Assembly: GCA_016463095.1 (NCBI GenBank)
Contig: JAEMSA010000006.1
Coordinates: 1 to 60,964 of the forward strand
DNA: 60,964 nucleotides
Direction of reading: 5' to 3'
From: Candidatus Nanopelagicales bacterium
Lineage (GTDB): Bacteria; Actinomycetota; Actinomycetes; S36-B12; UBA5976
Shown piece after piece: positions 18,364 to 27,000 of the stretch. Every line of letters starts with the position of its first letter. Positions within the stretch are counted from its first letter, which is position 1. The position numbers and the translations under genes are program-made. The notes beneath the pieces were generated by a model. That model searched no databases, was not told the origin of the DNA, and saw nothing but the letters and a program-made list of their open reading frames with translations.

Positions 18364-18665
18364 TTCTTCTCACCAACTTTGTTTGATTTCTTTGATTTAA
18401 ATAACTCAAGCATGCGATCAGTTACTACAAAACCACCGACCATATTAATAGTTGCCAAAACAATTGCAAATAAACCAAGAACTAATTCCAAATTATTATC
18501 GGCATGACCTGTGACGATGATTGCCCCAACAAGAATTACACCGTGAATTGCGTTAGCTCCAGACATCAAAGGAGTGTGCAAGATTGTGGAAACTTTGGAA
18601 ACAACTTCAAAACCAACAAAAATGCTTAAGATAAATATTGTTAAAAATGCAATTTCGATACTCAT
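18360..18665 (-). CDS. pntAB: NAD(P) transhydrogenase subunit alpha part 2 PntAB
   Basis: This 101-residue membrane protein has three to four hydrophobic helices and the motif TPLMSGANAIHGVILVGAI typical of the small membrane subunit (domain IIa) in transhydrogenases whose alpha subunit is split. It lies between the soluble NAD-binding subunit and PntB and overlaps pntB as ATGA. The split three-subunit form is common in Actinobacteria and alphaproteobacteria. Confidence 0.94.
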   Translation of the reverse strand: MSIEIAFLTIFILSIFVGFEVVSKVSTILHTPLMSGANAIHGVILVGAIIVTGHADNNLELVLGLFAIVLATINMVGGFVVTDRMLELFKSKKSNKVGEKK

Positions 18666-18669
18666 CTAA

Positions 18670-19800
18670 TTATCCCTGTCCTAATTCAGTTTTAACAAAA
18701 TCATTAGTGATCTCACCATTGATTACTAAAGCGCTACCAGATACAACTTCATCGTCTTTGTCAATAACAAGTGATCCGTCTTTGACAATGAAGGAAAGTA
18801 ATGAGATGACATTTCCTGCAAAAAGAAATGATGCATCAGGTGCCATGGAAGAAGCGATATTTTGTCCGCCCCAGATTTTTACTCCGTTGACTTCAACAAT
18901 TTGTCCAGGAACAGATCCTTCAACGTTGCCACCATTTTCGGCTGCCATGTCTGCGATTACAGATCCATATTTCATACCTTTAAGCATTGCTGCGGTAACT
19001 AGTCTTGGTGCTGGTCTTCCGGGAACTGCTGCAGTTGTTACTAGAACATCTGCTGCTGTGATGTAAGGAGTTAAAAGTTCTTGTTGAAGTTTGGTACGTT
19101 CTTGATCCATTTCTTTGGCATAACCGCCACTTCCTTCCACAACTGGTAATGCTAATTCGATGAATGTGGCGCCAACAGATTTAACTTCATCTTTACTTGC
19201 AGCTCTAACGTCATAACCTGAAACTATTGCACCAAGTTTTTTAGCGGTTGCCATTACTTGTAATCCGGCAACACCTGCACCAATAACTAAAACTTTCGAA
19301 GGTCGAATTGTTCCTGAAGCTGTCATAACCAAGGGAAACATTTTTGGCAACAATGAAGCAGCTGTAACCATGGTGTGATAACCAGCAACGGTGGCCTGAG
19401 AAGTTAAAGCATCAGCACTTTGTGCTCGAGAAATTCTTGGAACAAAGTCAAATGATAATAAAGTTGCGTGAGCTTTAGCAATGGCTGCAATGTTCTCTTT
19501 GTCCCTTTTTGCTTGGGCGAAAGATAAACAAACTGCACCTGATTTAAGTGATGAAGCAAGTGTCACAGGAAGTATTCCAACTGATGCAACTACATCTGCG
19601 TTTTTGATTGCAGCGGATATGTCAGTGACGATCTTTGCGCCAGCTTCTTGATAATTCTCGTTAGTAAATAGAGCTGTTAAACCAGCGTTGCTTTCAACTG
19701 ATACTTCAAATCCAAGTTTTACTAATTTGGCAATAGTCACAGGCGCAGCTGCAACCCTTTTTTCACCCGCACTGGTTTCCTTAGGCACGACTAATTGCAT
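18670..19800 (-). CDS. pntAA: NAD(P) transhydrogenase subunit alpha part 1 PntAA
   Basis: This is the soluble NAD(H)-binding domain I. I chose the ATG at 19800 (376 residues, starting MQLVVPKETSAGEKRVA), because the family begins with this block and an AAGGGGA ribosome-binding site lies about 11 bases upstream. The open frame continues 42 codons upstream but that stretch is unlike the family. Visible motifs are RISRAQSADALTSQATVAGY, VIGAGVAGLQVMATAKKLGA (Rossmann fold) and YDVRAASKDEVKS. It is first of the pnt-nuclease operon, divergent from ftsZ across a 212-base spacer. Confidence 0.94.
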   Translation of the reverse strand: MQLVVPKETSAGEKRVAAAPVTIAKLVKLGFEVSVESNAGLTALFTNENYQEAGAKIVTDISAAIKNADVVASVGILPVTLASSLKSGAVCLSFAQAKRDKENIAAIAKAHATLLSFDFVPRISRAQSADALTSQATVAGYHTMVTAASLLPKMFPLVMTASGTIRPSKVLVIGAGVAGLQVMATAKKLGAIVSGYDVRAASKDEVKSVGATFIELALPVVEGSGGYAKEMDQERTKLQQELLTPYITAADVLVTTAAVPGRPAPRLVTAAMLKGMKYGSVIADMAAENGGNVEGSVPGQIVEVNGVKIWGGQNIASSMAPDASFLFAGNVISLLSFIVKDGSLVIDKDDEVVSGSALVINGEITNDFVKTELGQG

Positions 19801-19960
19801 GAAATTTATTTCCCCTTGAATGTCGTTCCTAGTTTGATATTCCAACTCTATTGACTGCTGAGAAAGAATTTGTGAGGTGCTTATATATGAGCAACACGCC
19901 GAGTCGCGTGCTTGGCTAAGTCCCATATGAAGTCTAAATTCTCATTGCTTAACACACGCA

Positions 19961-19995
19961 ACAACTTTTAGCCTCAAGTTGAGGTTAAGAGTTGT
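19961..19995 (+). promoter_or_regulatory. 15-bp hairpin in the ftsZ leader
   Basis: Bases 19961-19975 (ACAACTTTTAGCCTC) pair without interruption with 19981-19995 (GAGGTTAAGAGTTGT) around the loop AAGTT. Two pairs (19967/19989 and 19971/19985) are G-U wobbles that form only in plus-strand RNA. The stem ends 3 bases before the ftsZ ribosome-binding site (AGGGGG, 19999-20004). No U-tract follows, so it is not an intrinsic terminator. I infer a role in control of ftsZ translation or mRNA stability; a protein operator is possible. Confidence 0.6.
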
Positions 19996-20012
19996 ACCAG
20001 GGGGTTATTTAA

Positions 20013-21167
20013 GTGGTTGCACCACAAAATTACTTGGCCATTATCAAAGTTGTTGGTATTGGTGGCGGTGGCGTTAATGCTGTTAATCGAATGATTGAAG
20101 CCGGCGTAAAAGGCGTTGAATTTGTGGCAATAAATACCGACGCGCAAGCTCTCTTGATGAGTGATGCTGACGTCAAATTAGATATTGGTCGTGAACTAAC
20201 TCGTGGGCTAGGAGCTGGAGCTGATCCCTCAGTTGGTCGACAAGCTGCAGAAGATCACATTGAAGAATTAAGAGATGTTTTAAAAGGCTCTGACATGGTT
20301 TTCATTACGGCTGGTGAAGGTGGCGGAACTGGAACAGGTGGCGCACCTGTGGTGGCAAAAGTTGCTAAAGAAATGGGCGCTTTAACTATTGGTATTGTCA
20401 CAAAACCTTTCAATTTCGAAGGCAAGCGACGTATCAACCAAGCTGAATCGGGTGTTGACGCTTTAAGAAATGAAGTTGATACTTTAATTGTTATTCCAAA
20501 TGATCGTTTGCTTTCAATTTCTGACAGAAACATTTCAGTAATTGATGCATTTAGACAAGCAGATCATGTTCTACTCCAAGGAGTAAGTGGAATTACCGAT
20601 TTGATTACCACACCAGGTTTAATAAATCTTGACTTTGCTGATGTGCGAAGTGTGATGGCCGGTGCCGGAACAGCTTTGATGGGAATTGGTTCTGCTCGTG
20701 GAGAAAATAGGGCTGCAATTGCTGCAAATAACGCGATCGCTTCTCCTTTATTGGAAGCAGATATTCAAGGAGCAAAGGGAGTATTGCTTTCTATTGCAGG
20801 TGGCTCAGATTTAGGTTTGTTTGAAATTAATGAAGCAGCCCGTTTGGTGCAAAGCGTTGCAGCTGTTGATGCCAACATAATTTTTGGTGCAGTAATCGAT
20901 GATACTTTAGGTGATGAAGTACGAGTAACAGTAATTGCAGCAGGATTTGTGGATAAAGATTTAGCATCAGCTCGAAGAAGTACTATGCATGCAGTTGCAG
21001 ATGGTGAACCAGAAATTCCCTCATTTGTGGCTAGAACAAGAGAACCAGCAGTTACCCAACCTGCAGTCGGTTCAACTTTTAAGGCAAGCACTGCATCTAC
21101 TCCTAGAAGAGTTGTTTTTGATGACACCTTGAATGATGATCTTGATGTCCCGGATTTCTTAAAGTAG
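20013..21167 (+). CDS. ftsZ: Cell division GTPase FtsZ
   Basis: FtsZ polymerises into the Z-ring. The 384-residue protein starts with [21 protein letters not shown], carries the tubulin signature GGGTGTG (103-109) and the T7 synergy loop NLDFADVR, and ends in a flexible linker plus the acidic tail [10 protein letters not shown], expected to bind SepF. The start is a GTG at 20013 with ribosome-binding site AGGGGG and is preceded by a strong hairpin. ftsZ is separated from ftsQ by about 6.4 kb of opposite-strand genes, so it must have its own promoter in 19801-20012. Confidence 0.98.
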   Translation: MVAPQNYLAIIKVVGIGGGGVNAVNRMIEAGVKGVEFVAINTDAQALLMSDADVKLDIGRELTRGLGAGADPSVGRQAAEDHIEELRDVLKGSDMVFITAGEGGGTGTGGAPVVAKVAKEMGALTIGIVTKPFNFEGKRRINQAESGVDALRNEVDTLIVIPNDRLLSISDRNISVIDAFRQADHVLLQGVSGITDLITTPGLINLDFADVRSVMAGAGTALMGIGSARGENRAAIAANNAIASPLLEADIQGAKGVLLSIAGGSDLGLFEINEAARLVQSVAAVDANIIFGAVIDDTLGDEVRVTVIAAGFVDKDLASARRSTMHAVADGEPEIPSFVARTREPAVTQPAVGSTFKASTASTPRRVVFDDTLNDDLDVPDFLK

Positions 21168-21174
21168 CTAACAT

Positions 21175-21903
21175 ATGTCGGTTCCCGCACCGATTTCATC
21201 TGGCAAGACAGGCAAAGCAAACTGGAGTTTCTTTGGTCGTCAGGGTGGAGTCAGTAAAAAACCTTTTGATTCTTTAAATGTGGCAGATCATGTTAAAGAC
21301 AAAGAAGAAAATGTTTTCAAAAACAGAGAAATTCTTGCTGAGAATTTAGCTATGCCTTTGGTTTATATTCAAGCAACACATTCCCCAAATGTGGTTAATG
21401 TGCAATCAGAATTTCCAGAAGTTCATGTTGATACAGATGCCTTAGTAACCAGGGAAACAAATCTGGGTTTAGTAATAATGTCTGCTGATTGTGCGCCTAT
21501 TGTTTTAGTTGATCCAATTGCTCACGTAGTTGGCGTAGTTCACGCTGGTTGGCAAGGAATGCTAGTTGGGGTAGTGGCAAATGCGGTTGAAGGAATGTTT
21601 GATTTAGGAGCTGAACCAGAAAATTTGAAAGCAATTATTGGACCAACAATAAGTGCCCAAAACTTTTTAGCCACTCAAGAAAGATTTGATGAAGTAAAAG
21701 ACATTGTGCCAACTGCTGCGGTGAAACTTGCTAACGGTCAGTTAGCAGTTGATATTAGAAAAGGGGTGAAGCATCAACTTGCTCAATACCAAATTAAAAC
21801 CACAGATCTAAATATTTGCACCTTTGATACCCCTGAACTGTTTTCTTTTCGCAGAGATCCTGAGACAGGAAGAAATGCTACTGTTGTTTGGTTAAGTCAA
21901 TGA
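21175..21903 (+). CDS. pgeF: Multicopper-oxidase-like/purine nucleoside phosphorylase family protein (PgeF/YlmD)
   Basis: The 242-residue protein belongs to the laccase-domain family (YfiH/YlmD/PgeF), variously described as peptidoglycan editing factor or purine nucleoside phosphorylase/adenosine deaminase-like. Conserved metal-site blocks are visible: ATHSPNV (His), SADCAPIVLVDP (Cys) and VVHAGWQGML (His). Its place between ftsZ and yggS is the standard actinobacterial one. The ATG lies 7 bases after the ftsZ stop. The physiological substrate is uncertain. Confidence 0.88.
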   Translation: MSVPAPISSGKTGKANWSFFGRQGGVSKKPFDSLNVADHVKDKEENVFKNREILAENLAMPLVYIQATHSPNVVNVQSEFPEVHVDTDALVTRETNLGLVIMSADCAPIVLVDPIAHVVGVVHAGWQGMLVGVVANAVEGMFDLGAEPENLKAIIGPTISAQNFLATQERFDEVKDIVPTAAVKLANGQLAVDIRKGVKHQLAQYQIKTTDLNICTFDTPELFSFRRDPETGRNATVVWLSQ

Positions 21904-22601
21904 GTGATCGATTAGCAGGTATTAAAGATAATTTAGAAAAATTACAATCAAGGATTGACAAAGCCTGTCAAGAGGCAAAAAGAAGTAGCACAGAAATAAC
22001 TTTGATTGCTGTTACTAAAACTTATCCAGCTGATGACGTGGATTTACTTAAACAACTTGGCATTGATGATGTGGGTGAAAATAAAGATCAAGAAGCATCT
22101 TTAAAAAGATTGCAAGTGCAAGCAGATTTCAATTGGCATTTCATTGGGCAGTTGCAATCCAATAAAGCCAAGTCTGTAGTTAGTTATGCGCATTTGATTC
22201 ATTCGGTTGATCGACCATCCTTGGCAAAAGAAATTCAAAAAAGTGCTCAAGGTGTTGAAAAAAAACAAGCAGTTTTAATACAACTTGATTTAGATCAATC
22301 TGGACCTGACCCAACCAGAGGTGGGTTGTGGCCCACTGAATTGATGGCTTTAGCTCAACAAATCACAGATTCATCTCATCTGGAATTGAAAGGATTAATG
22401 AGTGTGGCACCACTTGGGGAGAACCCAGCAGATGCTTTTGCGAGATTAGCTGTGATCAGAGCTGATTTCCTAAAGGCTTACCCGCAAGCATCAATTTTGT
22501 CGGCTGGGATGAGTGATGACCTAGAAGCGGCTATTTTGCATGGGGCGACACACCTTCGAATTGGGTCTGCCTTACTCGGTGAAAGGCCAAAAATCGGGTA
22601 A
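21900..22601 (+). CDS. PLP homeostasis protein YggS/PROSC family
   Basis: This is a PLP-binding protein of the alanine-racemase-like barrel fold that maintains vitamin B6 and amino-acid balance; no catalytic role is established. I chose the ATG at 21900, overlapping the pgeF stop (ATGA), for 233 residues; a TTG 12 bases upstream is less likely. The PLP lysine is in LIAVTKTYPADDV. Other blocks are GENKDQEASLK, WHFIGQLQSNKAK, LSAGMSDDLEAAI and LRIGSALLG. Confidence 0.9.
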   Translation: MSDRLAGIKDNLEKLQSRIDKACQEAKRSSTEITLIAVTKTYPADDVDLLKQLGIDDVGENKDQEASLKRLQVQADFNWHFIGQLQSNKAKSVVSYAHLIHSVDRPSLAKEIQKSAQGVEKKQAVLIQLDLDQSGPDPTRGGLWPTELMALAQQITDSSHLELKGLMSVAPLGENPADAFARLAVIRADFLKAYPQASILSAGMSDDLEAAILHGATHLRIGSALLGERPKIG

Positions 22602-22612
22602 ATTTATCTTTA

Positions 22613-22654
22613 GTCACAGGCGTAACTACAGCAACTTAAGAGTGCCTACGTGAC
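22613..22654 (+). promoter_or_regulatory. Hairpin in the spacer before sepF
   Basis: GTCACAGGC (22613-22621) can pair with GCCT and GTGAC (22644-22647, 22650-22654) with a 2-base bulge, leaving a loop of about 22 bases. It lies between yggS and the sepF ribosome-binding site (AGGAGGA, 22671-22677). No U-tract follows. It could be a processing or regulatory stem, but the loop is long, so confidence is low. Confidence 0.3.
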
Positions 22655-22681
22655 ATAGAGATATTTGACCAGGAGGAAGAT

Positions 22682-23182
22682 ATGCCAAAAGGCTTTCGCA
22701 AAATGGCTGTCTATTTAGGTCTAGTTGAAGATAATCAACACTATTTAAATGGTGAAATTGAAGAATTTTATGAAGAGCAAGCACCAGTTGTTCCAAGTTG
22801 GTCTCCCACTCCAAGAACTTTTTCCACTAGTGGTTCCACAGCTTTAGCTGAAAGACCCGAAGTAAGAATGAGCCCACAGGCAAGACCTGTTATGGCCGAA
22901 GCCGTTAGCAGAATCACCACACTTCACCCCCGCGCATTTAATGATGCACGAAGAATCGGCGAAGAATATCGCGATGGCACACCAGTCATCATCAACTTGT
23001 CTGAAATGGAACCTTCTGATCAAAAACGAATTCTGGACTTTGCTTCAGGATTAGCTTTTGCGTTAAGAGGAACTATCGAAAGAGTGACTAGCTCAGTTTT
23101 CTTAATTTCGCCAGCAAATGTAGATCTTGGGGCAGAAGCTCGTCAACAAGTCGCCCAAGATGGTTTCTTTAATCAAGTTTAA
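22682..23182 (+). CDS. sepF: Cell division protein SepF
   Basis: SepF anchors FtsZ to the membrane in Actinobacteria, which lack FtsA. The 166-residue protein has an N-terminal amphipathic stretch (MPKGFRKMAVYLGL), a variable linker and the C-terminal SepF fold with the block TPVIINLSEMEPSDQKRILDFASGLAFALRG that makes the FtsZ-binding dimer. It has a strong ribosome-binding site at 22671-22677. Together with FtsZ and DivIVA it supports an actinobacterial-type divisome. Confidence 0.96.
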   Translation: MPKGFRKMAVYLGLVEDNQHYLNGEIEEFYEEQAPVVPSWSPTPRTFSTSGSTALAERPEVRMSPQARPVMAEAVSRITTLHPRAFNDARRIGEEYRDGTPVIINLSEMEPSDQKRILDFASGLAFALRGTIERVTSSVFLISPANVDLGAEARQQVAQDGFFNQV

Positions 23183-23197
23183 TTAAGATAAATCAAT

Positions 23198-23473
23198 ATG
23201 GGTTCCCTAATTGCTCAACTACTTCAGTTATATCTGTTAGTGATGATCGGACGTTTAGTCTTTGATTATGTGCAAATGTTTGCCCGTTCCTGGAGACCAA
23301 CAGGATTTGTTTTAGTCCTTGTTGAAACTATTTATTCCTTAACCGATCCTCCTTTGAACTTTTTCCGACGTTTCATCCCACCGGTACGGATAGGTTCTGT
23401 TTCATTGGACTTGTCTTTTCTGGTTGTTATCATCCTGATTCAAGTAGCCATGGGCATATTTTCCTCCCTGTAA
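23198..23473 (+). CDS. YggT family membrane protein
   Basis: This 91-residue membrane protein has two or three hydrophobic helices and the family motif EPPLNFFRRFIPPVRIG-like segment (seen here as LTDPPLNFFRRFIPPVRIG). YggT proteins sit next to sepF in many bacteria and their function is not settled; roles in osmotic tolerance and membrane organisation have been suggested. No ribosome-binding site is visible. TAAGAT at 23184-23189, 8 bases before the ATG, could be a weak -10 box, but translation from the sepF transcript is equally possible. Confidence 0.88.
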   Translation: MGSLIAQLLQLYLLVMIGRLVFDYVQMFARSWRPTGFVLVLVETIYSLTDPPLNFFRRFIPPVRIGSVSLDLSFLVVIILIQVAMGIFSSL

Positions 23474-23484
23474 CCAACGCAATT

Positions 23485-23504
23485 TGAGGTCCTCAGGGTA
23501 GATT
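23485..23504 (+). promoter_or_regulatory. Candidate divIVA promoter with small inverted repeat
   Basis: TGAGG-T-CCTCA (23485-23495) is followed by the -10-like box TAGATT (23499-23504), placing a start of transcription near 23511 and leaving a short leader with ribosome-binding site GGAG (23525-23528). The -10 box matches the TAGATT/TAGAAT boxes seen before other genes in this window. Confidence 0.35.
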
Positions 23505-23533
23505 AGGCCTCGTTACTAAATTTTGGAGTAAAA

Positions 23534-24019
23534 ATGGCTTTAACCCCTGAAGAAGTATCAAGTGTGGTTTTTGATACCACCCGTTGGCGCACTGGTTATG
23601 ACATTAAACAAGTTGACGCATTTTTAGTAAAAATTGTGGAAGAAATAGCTTTTTTACAAAACGAAGTGGAAATGGCTAAAAGAGGTACAACTCTTTCTTC
23701 TTCTCAAAGTGTTGACACCAAATCACCCGTTGAAGTTTTAACTTTGGCCCAGCAAGCATTAACTGCAGCTACCAACGAAGCAGAAAGACTAGTAAGAGAA
23801 GCAAGAGCTAGAGCAGCATCAATTTCATCCAGTGTTGAATCAGAAAAAGCTGAAATTTCTGCACAAATAAAAAGACTTGAAGCAATAGAAGTGGAATACC
23901 GTACTCGTTTAAGAGGCTGGTTATCTGGACTACTTACTGATTTAGGTCCTCAGTTACATGAGTCAATTGATAGCACTGGACCAGTTAAAGTAATAACTGA
24001 AACACCACAAAACGATTAA
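23534..24019 (+). CDS. divIVA: DivIVA domain cell-division/polar-growth protein
   Basis: DivIVA (Wag31) binds curved membrane and directs polar growth or septum placement in Actinobacteria. The 161-residue product has the N-terminal membrane-binding domain (MALTPEEVSSVVFDTTRWRTGYD..VDAFL) followed by a coiled-coil rich in Ala, Glu and Arg (about 70-125). It is shorter than mycobacterial Wag31 (about 260 residues), lacking a long second coil. The ATG has GGAG 5 bases upstream. It converges on ileS with 6 bases between the stops. Confidence 0.85.
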   Translation: MALTPEEVSSVVFDTTRWRTGYDIKQVDAFLVKIVEEIAFLQNEVEMAKRGTTLSSSQSVDTKSPVEVLTLAQQALTAATNEAERLVREARARAASISSSVESEKAEISAQIKRLEAIEVEYRTRLRGWLSGLLTDLGPQLHESIDSTGPVKVITETPQND

Positions 24020-24035
24020 AAGCAGTTAAGCTTTT
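24018..24035. terminator. Small A/T-flanked stem overlapping the divIVA and ileS stops
   Basis: AAAAGC (24018-24023) pairs with GCTTTT (24030-24035) around AGTTAA, with A-rich and T-rich sides, so it could act in both directions. It overlaps both stop codons. With only two G-C pairs the stem is weak. Confidence 0.3.
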
Positions 24036-27000
24036 TCAATCCAAATTTCTAGATTCAAATCTTCATCTTTAGTGGTCGGATCACTCGTTGCCTTTTCTGC
24101 AGCAAAACTTAACGCTAAGACTTCACTTTTAATAACTTCCATATTTTCACTAATTGAACTCCCGACTTGTTCATCGGTAGTGTGATATTTCAAGTTGATT
24201 CGATCTGAAACGTCTAAGCCTGAAGTTTTTCGGGCTTCTTGAATCATTCTGATCACTTCGCGAGAAATTCCTAAACTTCTTAACTCAGGAGAGATTTCCA
24301 AATCAAGTGCAATTGTTTCACCATCTTGGCTTACTACAGACCAACCTTCTCGGGGGGTTTCAGTGATGATCACATCTTCTGTCGTGATTTCAAATTCCTG
24401 ATCTTCAAGTTTGATTACTGCTTTGTTGTTGGTTCTTAACTGTTTAACTAAAGATGGGGCATCTGCTTTAGTTATTTCTTTAGCAATAGCGGGGGTTTCT
24501 TGGGAGTATCTGGCACCAAGAGTTCGAAAGTTAGCCTTAAGTGCAACGTTAACCAAATCACCAGTTTCACCCAGTGATTGTAAATCTAGAATATTTAATT
24601 CTTCAGCTAGTTGGTCTCTTAAATCTTGGGGAACTTTATCCCAGTTTTTAGCCGCAACTAGTGCACGTGAAAGTGGCTGACGATTCTTAATTTTACCTTC
24701 AGCGCGAGCAGCTCTGCCCAGTTCAACTAAGCGTCTAATTAGTCCCATGTTTTCGATCAGATCAGTTCTGATTTCAGATTTATTTGCCTTAGGCCAATTA
24801 GCTAAATGAACTGATTGCAATGAAGTATCCGTGGTGGTTTTAAACATGTCTTGCCACACACGTTCTGTAATGAAAGGCACAAAGGGTGCCATGATCAAAG
24901 TTATGGTTCTTAATGCTTCGTGGAGAGTGGCTAGTGCAACCGGGTCGCCATCCCAAAATCTTCTTCTATTTCTTCTGACATACCAATTTGACATGTCATC
25001 CACCACATCGGCAAGTACTCGTCCAGCTTTTTGAGTGTCAAAGTTTTCTAAGGCATTAGTCACTTGCAAAACTGCATCATCAACCAAACTTAATAACCAC
25101 TGATCAATTTCTGGTCTATCTTTTCTAGCTAATACTTTGTCACCAGGATTATAGGTTGATAAACGAGTGTAAAGAGAAAGAAATGATGCAGTATTCCAAT
25201 AAGTAAGTAAAACTTTTCTGGTTACTTCTTGAATTGCAGCATGACCAACTCGCCTTGACTGCCACGGAGATCCTGAGGCCAACATGAACCAGCGCACAGA
25301 ATCTGCACCGTGTTCATCCATTAAAGCTATTGGTTCCAAAACATTTCCTAGATGCTTACTCATCTTGCGACCTTTTTCATCCAAGATGTGACCAAGTGTG
25401 ACAACGTTTTTGTATGAACTTTGATCAAAAACTAAAGTGCCAATAGCCATCAAAGTGTAGAACCAACCTCTGGTCTGATCAATTGCTTCGCAAATAAAAT
25501 CAGCAGGATAACTTTTCTTAAACAGTTCACTATTTTTTTGTGGGTAACTAAGTTGAGCAAAAGGCATGGCACCTGAGTCATACCAACAATCAATTACTTC
25601 CGGAACTCTCTGGGCAATTTTTTTACATTCCGGGCATGGAATTGTAATGTCATCAACAAAGGGACGATGAGGATCAGTGTTAGTCACATCTTGACCAGAG
25701 AGTTCACTTAATTCTTTTAATGACCCAACAGCTGTTTGGTGTTTATCTTCGCAAATCCAAATAGGAAGGGGAGTGCCCCAATATCTATTTCTTGATAAAG
25801 CCCAATCAATATTGTTGTTTAACCAGTCGCCGTATCGACCATGTTTTATGGTGTTAGGAAACCAATTGGTTTTTTCATTTTCTCTGAGTAGCGCATCTTT
25901 GATTTGGGTAGTTCTGATGTACCAAGAAGGTTGGGCGTAATACATCAAAGGAGTGTGGCAACGCCAACAATGCGGATATTGATGTTCGTAAGCTAAGTCT
26001 TTAAATAAAATGCCACGTTTCTTTAAATCTTTGACGATATCTTTGTCGGCTTTCTTAAAGAATTGTCCTGCCACCAATGGAGTATGTGGTGCGAAGTGCC
26101 CATCTGCCTGAACTGGATTTACAACTGGTAATCCATATTTTCTACAAACTTGTAAGTCTTCTGCTCCAAACGCAGGTGATTGGTGCACAATTCCGGTGCC
26201 ATCTTCAGTTGTTACATAATCTGCCAAAACCACACTATGAAGGGCTGCGGGGGCATCGTCTTCGAAAAGTGTTTTTCCAAATGGTGGTTGGTAGTGAATA
26301 CCTTCTAAATCTTTACCCTTAACAGTTTCCTTGACTTTAATTTCATCACCCAACAAAGCTACTAATGCTTCAGCGATCACAAAATGTTCATCTGCTAATT
26401 CAACAATTAAGTAATCAATTTTGGGACCAACAGCAGCTGCAGTGTTACTAATTGTTGTCCAGGGAGTTGTGGTCCACACCAGTAATGAAAGGTTTTTATA
26501 TTTCTGAAAAAGATCCCCATCAAGGACAGGAAATTTCAAATACACAGATTGGTCAGTGATGGTTTCATAACCCAGTGCCAACTCATGATCTGAGAGACCG
26601 GTGCCACATCGTGGGCAATAAGGGCTGACTCGGTAATCAGAAACCAGTAAACCTTTTTTATGAATCTCTTTTAATGACCACCAAACTGATTCAACATAAC
26701 TTGGATTCATAGTCCAATATGCTTTATCAAAATCCACCCAATAGCCCATGCGTGAAGTCATGGTGGTGAAATCGTTCACATTTCGTAAAACTGATTCGCG
26801 ACATTTAGCATTGAATTCAGCAACCCCATATTTTTCAATATCGGTTTTGCCGGTGAAACCTAATTCTTTTTCGACTGCTAATTCAACTGGTAAACCGTGA
26901 CAATCCCAACCTGCATATCTTGGAACGTAATAACCTTGCATGGCTTTGAATCTGGGAAAAACATCTTTGAAAACTCTTGCCTCAACGTGGTGAGCTCCAG

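Noticed and set aside
19801-19926. Upstream extension of pntAA by 42 codons
   Set aside because: The family starts with the block at 19800, where a ribosome-binding site is present; the extension occupies the divergent promoter region with ftsZ.
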